This document shows positions 11,942 through 23,175 of a stretch of 64,000 nt of DNA, one piece after another (within the stretch, counting starts at the first letter, position 1; each line of letters opens with the position of its first letter). The notes below the pieces were generated by a model that saw only the letters and a list, made by a program, of their open reading frames with translations, made no database searches and had not been told where the DNA came from. This stretch comes from Alopecurus myosuroides (lineage: Eukaryota; Streptophyta; Magnoliopsida; Poales; Poaceae), in contig CM054062.1 of the NCBI GenBank assembly GCA_028641055.1, positions 174,239,642-174,303,641 on the forward strand. The letters are read 5' to 3'. A program made the position numbers and the translations under genes.

Positions 11942-14900
11942 GTGCGCTCGTCTCAGACTTTGTCCCGGTGTTTTCCTTGTCGCAGCAAGCCGCGCCAACG
12001 TCTGCCGAGGCTCACCGGAGTCGAGCCATCTCCGTTCGCCCGGCGCCACCCACCCAGGAAGTGAGGGAGTGAACCGTGCCCACCTTCTTCATCTCCGGGA
12101 CTTGACGCACCTCGTCGCCGCCTCCGTTGAGCACGACGCCCTCTGCATCGTCCATGCCATCGACTCCCGAAGATCGCCGTCGCCTCCTCTGTCTCCGTCC
12201 GCCCTCTGATGCCGCCCAAGGAGGAGCGCGCCCGCTCCGTCGTCACCAATCGCTTCGGTGTTCCGTGAAGCGCACCGTCATCGGCTTTGTCGTGCAGGAG
12301 GACAACTGGAGCTTCATCGTCGTCGTTTTCCGAGAGCCAGCGCCACCGTAACGCCATTTTCTGGCGGGATCCCTCCGGTGAGAACCCCCCCTCTCTGTCT
12401 TTTGTTCTGGCCGTTAGATCTGAAACCTACGTGCGAGATCAAATCACCTAATCGAAGAGGTACGTAGTCGTTGGATCTAGATCCAACGCTTCAGATTTAA
12501 TGAACCTGCACAGTCAGCGTAGCCCAGTCAGCAGACACGTAGTGCACAGTCAGCACGAGGATCCAATCAGAGCAGGCCACGTGGCCACCCCTTTAATTCG
12601 AATATTTCTCCCGGTAGAATTTTTGGCAGATTTGCAGAAAACCCCCTGCAACTTCAAATCATCATATCTTTTCAACCACTTTGCAAAATTTAACAAAATT
12701 GAAATTTTTGAAAATCCCTTGACATTTAAAAACTTTTGGCACTAGCCAAATTCAAATTTGACCAACTTAAATTGGTTCAAATTGAAATATGCTTGTTTGA
12801 TGAATTTTGGCATAATTCAAATTCTACAAATCCAAAAATTGAAAATAAAATAGTTTTGAAAACCTTAGGATGAGTACTTTCATACCTTGTGTCCCAAAAT
12901 AGTTTATGATCAAATTAAATTTGAATTTAGAATTAATTGGTATATTTGAGTATTTTTCACATAGATTTAATTCTATAAATTCTTAGAATATGTCCCCTTA
13001 AGCAAAATTGTTCCAATTGGTAACCTTGAACTAGAAACAACCTTGCCCAACCATTTTGTACACCCTTGGGGCATAACCATGTGTTTTCACCAAAAATCCA
13101 TCATAGTGAACCACTAGTTGATCATGCTTAGATTTTGTTTCTATTCTTTCTACCATTGTTTGTTGTGGCCATTTTTCAATCCAAGACCAAGTCCCTAAAA
13201 TGACCAAGTAGTGAACCTCAAACACTAGTACCCTAGTATTATGTCTACTTCTCCACTCCCCTGTTCTTGCTTCAAGAATTCATCAAGTTAGCAAGTGGAA
13301 AACAAGACTCAAGCAATAGAAGGCACTTCATTTTCAACTTGGTGGCAACATGAAGACTTGGAACAATCCATACAAGTTGAAGATTTAGAAAATTGTTTTT
13401 GTCCAACCATTGGCCCAAATGGAAAATCCCAAGACTTTATCTTGTTATCTCCATTATTATGAAGTTAGTTGAACCTATACCTACCCTAAACCAAAATGAA
13501 AGGACTAACTTAGATCACTCAAATGTCTTGATGCAAATGACTAAGTGTTACACATTGTTATGTGTTACTTTAGTTGAAATAGTGAGATCACCTTGGTGAA
13601 CTCTTGGAACTTCCTCGACAGGTATGGTTAAAATAAAGTTAGTATTCTACAAACTCAGCCTAGTCCATTCCAAGTAAAACCTTGGAAACTCCTTAGAATG
13701 TATTGAACCATTAGAGAATAAATCTTTTCAAAATCAAACCTTGACCTTGTCCTAACCAACTTGGTTAAACCCTTTTTGATATGTTAGTTTCTCTCTATGT
13801 TTTCTACACTTGTATGTTTGTTTGATAGGATGCTTGTTTATTTGTTATTGTGTTTTCAATGAATAGATTGTACGGAGAGCAACGATCTTTTGTGAAGAGA
13901 GTGTGATTTATTCACCAACTTCAAAAAGGCAAGTAACACATCATTTCAACTACCCATTATTTTCTATATGCATTAGTTGATTTTGAGTAGTATGCATGAT
14001 AGGAAATTTTACTAATTTATATTATGCTATGTTATCTCTTAGTAGTGTGTAGTCATCCTTATACCTTGTTATTTTGATGCCTTGGTACTTATTAGATGCT
14101 TAGCCATGCTACAAAACTTGTTTTACTTGATGTTGTGGAAAAATTCTAAGTAACAACTTCAATGAACCACCTGGGTGGATTGGTAATGCGGGGATGTTGA
14201 TAGTTGAGTGTCTCCCCGAGGGGAGTTCACTTGAAGGAATGCCACCCAGGAACAAAGTGATTATGATGTTCCCCAAGTTTAGATTTTTTCCAGTGCATCC
14301 TTTAGTCATATGGGCTCTGTCTTGATTAACTAAGTTGCGAGGGTTCATCCTGGGCTTGACAAGCAGATGTAGCATAATTATAGGTGGAACGGGTCTTGCC
14401 ATTAGGTTGAATTCTCGCTTCTGAAAGATCTCGTCTCAATCTTCTCCTTTCCTTAATGCACTCAGAGTGTATAGGATGTTTGGGCTGATTTGAGTCTGAA
14501 GGTGAAAGTGCACAAACTCTGCGGAGTCAACAAACTAAGATCTTAGCCGTGTCCCCGGTTATGGACAACTATGAGCAGCTGGACAAGGATGGACGGAAGA
14601 ATCACATCACCATTTTCAATAAGTAAAATTTGACCAAGTGAACAATAGTAGTGGTGCTTGGATTTCAGTCCTATGTTGCCACCCCTTTGAAAAGAAAAGT
14701 TTTATTTTACAAAAGAGATAGGAGAAAATTTGCTTTATGCAAACTTAACCAAAACTCCACTCAGCCAAATAAGCATGTAGTATTAGTTTTGCCATTTATA
14801 TCCACCATAGTGTTACTTGCCAATACATTAAATTGTATTGACTCCCTTGTGGCTGCATATTCCATATTACAGAGGTTTCTGAAGACGAGTGAGGATTTCG

Positions 14901-15180
14901 TTTAGGATCTCGAGACTATCGCCAACATGTTTTGCCTATGGCACATGAAGAAGATGAGCTCAATGTTGTACTATGTTTTACGTTGTAATTCTTTGTTTTC
15001 TGCTAGTCTTCTAAGACTATGAAAGTTGTAATCTTATTTTGTAAAGACTGGATCTTGCGATGTAATAGAATTGATGCAATTGCATGATATTTCATCTTGT
15101 ACTGTGGTGCTAGCAAATGATTCAGGGACTAGCACAATAACACAGGTGTCCTTACATTATTTAAATGTGGGAACGCTACA
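11942..15180 (+). repeat. Element B 5' LTR, part right of the A insertion
   Basis: Aligns to 18239-21476 with scattered substitutions and ends GCTACA before the primer site. The small ORFs here recur in the other LTR but follow no known domain, so I treat them as chance. Confidence 0.9.
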
Positions 15181-15183
15181 AAA

Positions 15184-15195
15184 TGGTATAAGAGC
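15184..15195 (+). other. Element B primer binding site, one base altered
   Basis: TGGTATAAGAGC follows the LTR by three bases. It differs at one base from the initiator-Met site TGGTATCAGAGC seen in A and E. Confidence 0.8.
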
Positions 15196-16947
15196 ATTGT
15201 GTTGCCTGTAGGATTCGAGACCCTTAGGTTTGGAAGCCATTTTTGATCATGTTATTATCTCCTTAGAGTATTTTGGATCCTAGCGGCATAGTGAGATGAA
15301 GCGGCCCGGAGAACTTTACGTGTCCACGGACACGAGACCGTTCCCTGATTGGCTTGCGGGTGCATTGTCCTTTTCACTATAGTGAATATCCAATTTGCAA
15401 CAAGTTATTAATGACCCATTGATCACCCTAGGATTGAAAACTTTCTCTGTTCAAACTGTCCAGAAACAAAACAATCATCTTAATTCTTCTCATATCATCT
15501 CATCTATTATTCACCTTCAAAATTTAATAGATGACCCCCTCTTCAATTCCATCAAGATAAGAATGTTGATGACCATACCAAGAAGTGCAAGAAGTGTTTC
15601 ACCACATGAAGACCTACATTCAAGATTATTGAAGAACTTGAAGAAAAACATAGACTTCACAACAATCAAGAACACCTCAGGACATGGAGAAAAGAATTTG
15701 AAGAACTCAAGAAGATATAGATGAGACCACCAATCTAGTTATCTTGTTAGAACACTGTTAACGTGTTAGTATATTGATCATGCCAATGAGTGTGGTATGA
15801 CAATATTAGTTTGTTTTCTAAAACCATGTTGTTTTGTGTGATGAATGGGTTTCTATATGTTTGTTATGTGTTGTTTGCAAGATGAGTTTTCTTGATCTGA
15901 TGTGTTGGGGTAGGAATTTCCTTAGTCTCTTTATAAAATCTACTCTTTCATGCTAAGCCAAACCAAAACACACACCACCAACCATAGTTAGCTACCATAT
16001 GAAGTGCAACAACAACCCTTTCACCCAAGAATGTCATGAACAGTTCTCTATGAGACAGAAGCCATCCTATTTAAGGAAGGTTAGCCTCAGATTGTTCTTT
16101 TGTGTGAAGGAACAATCACATACATGATCAATGCCAACTACATCATAAGGAGCAGCAAGCAAATCAACAAGTGAAGAAAGACAAGTGAACCCCAAGTTGC
16201 ATGAGCTATGAAGATTTCAGAGCCAACTACACCAAGAGAAGAAATAATGAAGAAACACAACTATCCAGTTTGTGTTACATAGGAGTTTTACGCAACCCAC
16301 TAGTTGAGAAATGATAGTAGTCTCAAGTTTGTCTTACAGATTGGAAACTTTCTGTTAGACAAGTGAGGTGACCTAGTGTTATTAAACAAGATTCATTAAT
16401 CCAAGTACAAGGTAATGATTGAGTGCAACATGGATTGGCCCCATGGTGACTACTCACATTATTTACTTTTGCTAGGAGGAATGTTAAATCTGAGTGACAT
16501 ACATATTAGAGAGACGACGATGTTAAACCTGGACCATAGAATTGTAGAATACAATAATGACCCTATGTTAGTGTTGCTGAAAGCGTACTGTTTTTCGGTG
16601 AGGATCAAGCCAACCTTGGAGGTATCAAGCAAATAGAAGATTCTGCCTACCATGAGAGTTTCGTTAGAAATAGCATGGTGTTTGCATTCAAGGAAGACAA
16701 CAACAAGATGGAAGATTTCCAAGGACATCAAAAGACCAAGTTGAGAATGACCCAAGGACTTTTGATTGACCCAAAGAGTGACCCCTCAATGTCAACCATG
16801 AAGGAAATTTCTACTCAAGCCAATCTCAAATCAATCTACACTACAATATAATGAAAATAGACTACCCACAAAAGTTTCTTTTAAGGGTGGTAGCCCACCC
16901 AGTTGTTATGGAACTCAGTCACCCAAAACTTTCTTTCTAACCTTCCC

Positions 16948-16984
16948 AAATCTCGGGACGAGATTTCTTTGAAGGGTGGTAGTC
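16948..16984 (+). promoter_or_regulatory. Element B pre-PPT hairpin and polypurine tract
   Basis: A perfect 8-bp inverted repeat, AAATCTCG-GGA-CGAGATTT (16948-16966), is followed by GAAGGGTGGTAG and the 3' LTR at 16985. The outer pair is A-T here but G-C in C and E, a compensatory change. Confidence 0.8.
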
Positions 16985-19900
16985 TGTAACATCCCTGATT
17001 TTTGGAAAATGCAAAAATCACAAAAATTTGAAACTTTTGTTTTCTATTAAAGCAATCCACCAAAAGAAATAAAACACAAACACAAAGGAAATAATATTGT
17101 TCCCTAAACCTCTTTCATCTAAGTCTTCATATTTCAAAGTGATAGTTTTTCCTTAGCAAACCCTATTCTATAAAATGTTTCCAACTCAAATACTACTTTG
17201 AAAATGTTTTCATGACATTCAAAACTTCAGGCTTACAAAACCCAATGATGTTTTCACCGTCATTATTTGTTTTATGAATTTGAAGATAGTCATGTGACTA
17301 CAAAATGTTTTATCCAACTTTAAAGAAGTGATAAATGGTTTTCTTAAAAATATGTTTTCCAAATGAGTGTTTTAAACTTCTACTTAATAATAATATCCCA
17401 TCATCCAACTAATTGGTTACTGATAATATATTCAAAGACAAAATTCAATTATATCACCATTCAACTACATGAAGTAACAAGATGTTTTCCAACAAATTAA
17501 TTGTCATAAAAGGGTTTATAATAAAACATGTTTTCAAATAGTTAATTCTCTAATTTCCAAATTGACCAATTATTTAATGTATTAACTTCTATTTGGAAAG
17601 TGTATTAAAATGACTATTAGGGTTACCCCTATTTTTTTTTTAATGTAAAATTATGGAAAATAAGTTGTAATAACATTGACAATTAAGTTTAGAACATTTA
17701 GTATGTCATTGAAAATTTATTTGACCAATAGTCATATTTTATTTTATTTCTAACTTAAAAATCACATTAAGCTACTATTAGGGAATTAATCAAATTTCCA
17801 AATTCGAAAATAAAAATATGTTGAAAAGTTTACAAAAATGTTTCTAAGTGAAAGATATTATTTTTACAAAAAATTTGCAATTGGTTTGAGGTCATTTGGG
17901 CTTATATTTTAAAAGTTTTTAAAAATAGAAAAAAAGGGAGGGATGACGTCATGATGACGTCGTCGTCTTCAACCTTCCTTCCCTGAAGGAAACTGCCCCT
18001 ACCGAAAATAAAATCCATTGATTGCGAGTGTTTTAAACCCCGAATCAATACGACGATTCCTCCCCGTTAAAGGCGTCCATTTCCTCCTCGTTTCCCCTCT
18101 GCTTTCTCCTTGTATTTCGCCCCGAGACGAGTGAATTTCCTCGCTGGAAAACCTTCAGCCGCCGCGGTCTCCGCTCGATTCCGGCCACGGTAAGGGGTAA
18201 AACCGCCTCCTTTTTGTTCCCATCTGTTCCTCTTGGACGTGCGCTCGTCTCAGACTTTGTCCCGGTGTTTTCCTTGTCGCAGCAAGCCGCGCCAACGTGT
18301 GCCGAGGCTCACCGGAGTCGAGCCATCTCCGTTCGCCCGGCGCCACCCACCCAGGAAGCGAGGGAGTGAACCGTGCCCACCTTCTTCATCTCCGGGACTT
18401 GACGCACCTCGTCGCCGCCTCCGTTGAGCACGACGCCCTCTGCATCGTCCATGCCATCGACTCCCGAAGATCGCCATCGCCTCCTCTGTCTCCGTCCGCC
18501 CTCTGATGCCGCCCAAGGAGGAGCGCGCCCGCTCCGTCGTCACCAATAACTTCGGTGTTCCGTGAAGCGCACCGTCATCGGCTCTGTCGTGCAGGAGGAC
18601 AACTGGAGCTTCATCATCGTCGTTTTCCAAGAGCCAGCGCCACCGTAACGCCATTTTCCGGCGGGATCCCTCCGGTGAGAACCCCCCTCTCTGTCTTTTG
18701 TTCTGGCCGTTAGATCTGAAACCTACGTGCGAGATCAAATCACCTAATCGAAGAGGTACGCAGTCGTTGGATCTAGATCCAACGCTTCAGATTTAATGAA
18801 CCTGCACAGTCAGCGTAGCCCAGTCAGCAGACACGTAGTGCACAGTCAGCACGAGGATCCAATCAGAGCAGGCCACGTGGCCACCCCTTTAATTCGAATA
18901 TTTCTCTCGGTAGAATTTTTGGCAGATTTGCAGAAAAACCCCTGCAACTTCAAATCATCATATCTTTTCAACCACTTTGCAAAATTTAACAAAATTGAAA
19001 TTTTTGAAAATCCCTTGACATTTAAAAACTTTTTGCACTAGACAAATTCAAATTTGACCAACTTAAATTGGTTCAAGTTTAAGTATGCTTGCTTGATGAA
19101 TTTTGGCATAATTCAAATTCTACAAATCCAAAAATTGAAAATAAAATATTTTTGAAAACCTTAGGATGAGTACTTTCATACCTTGCGTCCCAAAATAGTT
19201 TATGATCAAATTAAATTTGAATTTAGAATTAATTGGTATATTTGAGTATTTTTCACATAGATTTAATTCTATAAATTCTTAGAATATGTCCCCTTAAGCA
19301 AAATTGTTCCAATTGGTAACCTTGAACTAGAAACAACCTTGCCCAACCATTTTGTACACCCTTGGGGCATAACCATGTGTTTTCACCAAAAATCCATCAT
19401 AGTGAACCACTAGTTGATCATGCTTAGATTGTGTTTCTATTCTTTCTACCATTGTTTGTTGTGGCCATTTTTCAATCCAAGACCAAGTCCCTAAAATGAC
19501 CAAGTAGTGAACCTCAAACACTAGTACCCTAGTATTATATCTACTTCTCCACTCCCCTGTTCTTGCTTCAAGAATTCATCAAGTTAGCAAGTGGAAAACA
19601 AGACTCAAGCAATAGAAGGCACTTCATTTTCAACTTGGTGGCAACATGAAGACTTGGAACAATCCATACAAGTTGAAGATTTAGAAAATTGTTTTTGTCC
19701 AACCATTGGCCCAAATGGAAAATCCCAAGACTTTATCTTGTTATCTCCATTATTATGAAGTTAGTTGAACCTATACCTACCCTAAACCAAAATGAAAGGA
19801 CTAACTTAGATCACTCAAATGTCTTTATGCAAATGACTAAGTGTTACACATTGTTATGTGTTACTTTAGTTGAAATAGTGAGATCACCTTGGTGAACTCT

Positions 19901-21476
19901 TGGAACTTCCTCGACAGGTATGGTTAAAATAAAGTTAGTATTCTACAAACTCAGCCTAGTCCATTCCAAGTAAAACCTTGGAAACTCCTTAGAATGTATT
20001 GAACCATTAGAGAATAAATCTTTTCAAAATCAAACCTTGACCTTGTCCTAACCAACTTGGTTAAACCCTTTTTGATATGTTAGTTTCTCTCTATGTTTTC
20101 TACACTTGTATGTTTGTTTGCTAGGATGCTTGTTTATTTGTTATTGTGTTTTCAATGAATATATTGTACGTAGAGCAACGATATTTTGTGAAGAGAGTGT
20201 GATTTCTTCACCAACTTCAACAAGGCAAGTAACACATCATTTCAACTACCCATTATCTTCTATATGCATTAGTTGATTTTGAGTAGTATGCATGATACGA
20301 AATTTTACTAAGTTATATTATGCTATGTTATCTCTTAGTAGTGTGTAGCCATCCTTATACCTTGTTATTTTGATGCCTTGGTACTTATTAGATGCTTAGC
20401 CATGCTACAAAACTTGTTTTACTTGATGTTGTGGAAAAATTCTAAGTAACAACTTCAATGAACCACCTGGGTGGATTGGTAATGCGGGGATGTTGATAGT
20501 TGAGTGTCTCCCCGAGGGGAGTTCACTTGAAGGAATGCCACCCAGGAAAAAAGTGATTATGATGTTCCCCAAGTTTAGATTGCTTCCACTGTAGCCTTTA
20601 GTCATATGGGCTCTGTCTTGATTAACTAAGTTGCGAGGGTTCAGCCTGGGCTTGACAAGGAGATGTAGCATAATTATAGGTGGAACGGGTCTTGCCATTA
20701 GGTTGAATTCTTGCTTCTGAAAGATCTCGTATCAATCTTCTCCTTTCCTTAATGCACTCGGAGTGTATAGGATGTTTGGGCTGATTTGAGTCTGAAGGTA
20801 AAAGTGCACAAACTCTGCAGAGTCAACAAACTAAGATCTTAGCCGTGTCCCCGGTTATGGACAACTATGAGCAGCTGGACAAGGATGGACGGAAGAATCA
20901 CATCACCATTTTCAATAAGTAAAATTTGACCAAGTGAACAGTAGTAGTGGTGCTTGGATTTCAGTCCTATGTTGCCACCCCTTTGAAAAGAAAAGTTTTA
21001 TTTTACAAAAGAGATAGGAGAAAATTTGCTTTATGCAAAGTTAACCAAAACTAAACTCAGCCAAATAAGCATGTAGTATTAGTTTTGCCATTTATATCCA
21101 CCATAGTGTTACTTGCCAATACATTAAATTGTATTGACTCCCTTGTGGCTGCATATTCCATATTACAGAGGTTTCTGAAGACGAGTGAGGATTTCGTTTA
21201 GGATCTCGAGACTATCGCCAACATGTTTTGCCTGTTGCACATGAAGAAGATGAGATCTATGTTGTACTATGTTTTACGTTGTAATTCTTTGTTTTCTGCT
21301 AGTCTTCTAAGACTATGCAAGTTTTAATCTTATTTTGTAAAGACTGGATCTTGCGATGTAATAGAATTGATGCAATTGCATGATATTTCATCTTGTACTA
21401 TGGTGCTAGCAATTGATTCAGGGACTAGCACAATAACACAGGTGCCCTTACATTATTTAAATGTGGGAACGCTACA
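16985..21476 (+). repeat. Element B 3' LTR (4492 bp)
   Basis: Begins TGTAACATCCCTG and ends GCTACA. An AT-rich first 950 bp leads to a TGACGTCA cluster, then a GC-rich block (18050-18660), then long AT-rich sequence. It is the uninterrupted reference that shows where A entered the other copy (at the position equivalent to 18239). Confidence 0.92.
17944..17959 (+). promoter_or_regulatory. Paired TGACG motifs (as-1/CRE-like) in element B LTR
   Basis: TGACGTCATGATGACG has two TGACG cores six bases apart, the first within the palindrome TGACGTCA. TGA-type bZIP factors bind such pairs in plants; the classic as-1 spacing is seven. Its place just before the GC-rich block suits a U3 promoter element. 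No clear TATA box follows; TTTTAAAC lies about 80 bp downstream. Confidence 0.4.
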
Positions 21477-21589
21477 GGAGTGCAATAAAATTCCTCAAAA
21501 TTCAGTGGACTAATCACTCTGAGGAAGAAGCCACCTGGGAACGCGAAGATTATATCAACAAGGAGTTTCATGAATTCCACTACGACTAA
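21477..21589 (+). pseudogene. Element C: last codons of gypsy pol (chromodomain-like end)
   Basis: Translates as IKFLKIQW...EEEATWERED...KEFHEFHYD and stops at TAA 21587-21589. This matches the chromodomain-like tails of A (EATWETEED) and E1 (EATWEREDR). The remainder of C lies left of element B, outside the window. B's LTR end at 21476 abuts this frame, so B inserted into C's pol. Confidence 0.82.
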
Positions 21590-21595
21590 ACCCCC

Positions 21596-21632
21596 GAATC
21601 TCGGGACGAGATTCTTTGAAGGAGGGTAGGTA
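21596..21632 (+). promoter_or_regulatory. Element C pre-PPT hairpin and polypurine tract
   Basis: A perfect palindrome, GAATCTCG-GGA-CGAGATTC (21596-21614), then TTTGAAGGAGGGTAGG and the LTR start. Confidence 0.75.
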
Positions 21633-22583
21633 TTTCACATCCCCATTTTGGAGACAAGGTTGTAAGGAGGAAAACATGAAATTAGGGACCAACAAAAACT
21701 TTTAGTTGATCCTGTTGTTTTTCTGAAATTGTAACTCCTTATGTAAACCTAATGTTTCCTTTGAGAAATAAAGAGTGGAAGGTTGTTATTTTATTTTCTT
21801 GTCATCCTTACCATCTTGTTAAATTTGGTTATGGTTCACCAAAGAAAGAAAACAAGATTGTTTTTGAAAATCCTTAAGGAAAACATGATTTTTCCTTTTC
21901 TGTTTTTAACTATCACATTCACTTTTGAGCATCATTTCTATCCATGAACCCCAACTCATTTTTGTGTTTTATTTGGATGTCATCCATGCTTATGGTATGG
22001 ACTTGCTCAACATGTCCAAAGAAATATTTTTAGCCAGTGGAAAACATGTTTTCATGAGTGTTTTTCTGCCTAATTGAAAAACAGGAAAAAGAAAAACGGT
22101 GAGAACAGAAAAACACCCCGGTTCCAGCCTTGTTTTCACCCACCTATATATTTTCTAAAATCTAATAAAAATAGGTTTCTGAAACTAGGTGGTGTGCTCT
22201 TCAAAACCATACTTCCATCTTTCCATTTGAAATTTGTTTGATGTGCCAAACAAGTCTCTACTTTCCCTATCTTCTGTCTGTTTCTGGACTTAGAAAAATT
22301 CCTAACACCTAACTGATTTTTTCTGAACCTGCACTCGAACTCTTTCAGTTTTTGCACCAAATCAAAACTTGCTCAAATTCGAGTTGGTGATCATCTAGGT
22401 GCATTGCCCTGTTCCCAAACCGCTTTGCCTTGCTCTCCTCTCTCGAAACCAGCCCCTGGTTTGGTCTTGGACGCAGCAGAAGGGGAGAACAACTCCAGGA
22501 CAAAGATGGTGGCCACCGGGCCGACCTGTCATCAGAGCACAGGGGCAACCCATGCTCTGGATCCCTTCTTCCACGAACTTGAG
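21633..22583 (+). repeat. Element C 3' LTR, first 950 bp
   Basis: Begins at or near TTTCACATCCCC (21633), right after the PPT. The expected TG start looks mutated. A possible TATA box (TATATATT) is at about 22144. It is cut at 22583 by the minus-strand E array and presumably resumes beyond the right window edge. The small frames at 22399-22794 are not supported as genes. Confidence 0.7.
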
Positions 22584-23175
22584 TGTCAGACCCCGGACCC
22601 AGAGATATACAAACTGGCATGTGCTCCTAGCAATGGACTCACAAGGGCTTCAGGGTTACCATTCCCGGCCGCAACAAACAACGGCAGGCAGACCGGATTC
22701 ATCGGCACGTAGTCCGGATCCCCGGTCTATTACTCCTTGTGTTCATTCTAGTCATAACCAGATATGTATACCCAAGCATCCACGAGTCGGATGAAACTGA
22801 AGGAACGGGACCAAAGTTATACAGAGCTGCTATGTGTCCAGAAAGTGCAACAACAATCGAGGGTTACTGGGGCGAGACCTGTCAGACCCCGGACCCAGAG
22901 ATATACAAACTGTCATGTGCTCCTACCAATGGAATCACAAGGGCTTCAGGGTTACCAGCCCCGACCGCAACAAACAACGGCAGGCAGACCGGATTCATCG
23001 GCATGTAGTCCGGATCCCCGGTCTACTACTCCTTCTGTTCAGGCTAGTCATAACCAGATATGTATACCCAAGTGTCCACGAGTCGGATGAAACTGAAGGA
23101 ACGGGACCAAAGTTATACAGAGATGCTATGTGTCCAGAAAGTGCAACAACAATCGAGGGTTACTGGGGTTACCTC
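22584..23175. repeat. 296-bp tandem duplication at the outer end of an E LTR
   Basis: TGTCAGACCCCGGACCC occurs at 22584 and again at 22880, and about 290 bp after each start match closely. The central LTR has a single copy at 57267. The bases before the second copy (CGAGACC) resemble those that join LTR to primer site at 57261 (AAGACC). Confidence 0.85.

Larger units (their letters stand above)
15181..16984 (+). other. Element B internal region, non-coding
   Basis: A 1.8 kb interior that is A-rich and repeatedly stopped in all frames. The longest frame (15395-15724, 109 codons) shows no recognisable motif. It ends with the palindrome and PPT described separately. No gag, protease, RT or integrase signature is visible. 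Confidence 0.75.
11942..21476 (+). mobile_element. Element B: large non-autonomous LTR retrotransposon, split by A
   Basis: A 3' LTR at 16985-21476 (4492 bp, TGTAAC...GCTACA) matches 11942-15180 along its last 3.2 kb. The missing start of the 5' LTR lies left of element A, outside the window. Between the LTRs are only 1804 bp with a decayed primer site and a PPT but no gag or pol domain. Long LTRs with a non-coding interior fit a LARD-like, trans-mobilised element (inference). LTR differences are about 2% by eye, so B appears older than A. B itself lies in the end of pol of element C. Confidence 0.88.

Noticed and set aside
11953..12357. Arg-rich minus ORF in element B LTR, also at 18250-18738
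   Set aside because: Low-complexity reading of a CT-rich LTR block; frames differ between the two LTR copies.
22399..22794. Overlapping plus-strand ORFs near the C/E border
   Set aside because: They cross the junction between the C LTR and the E LTR, so they cannot be a single ancestral gene.
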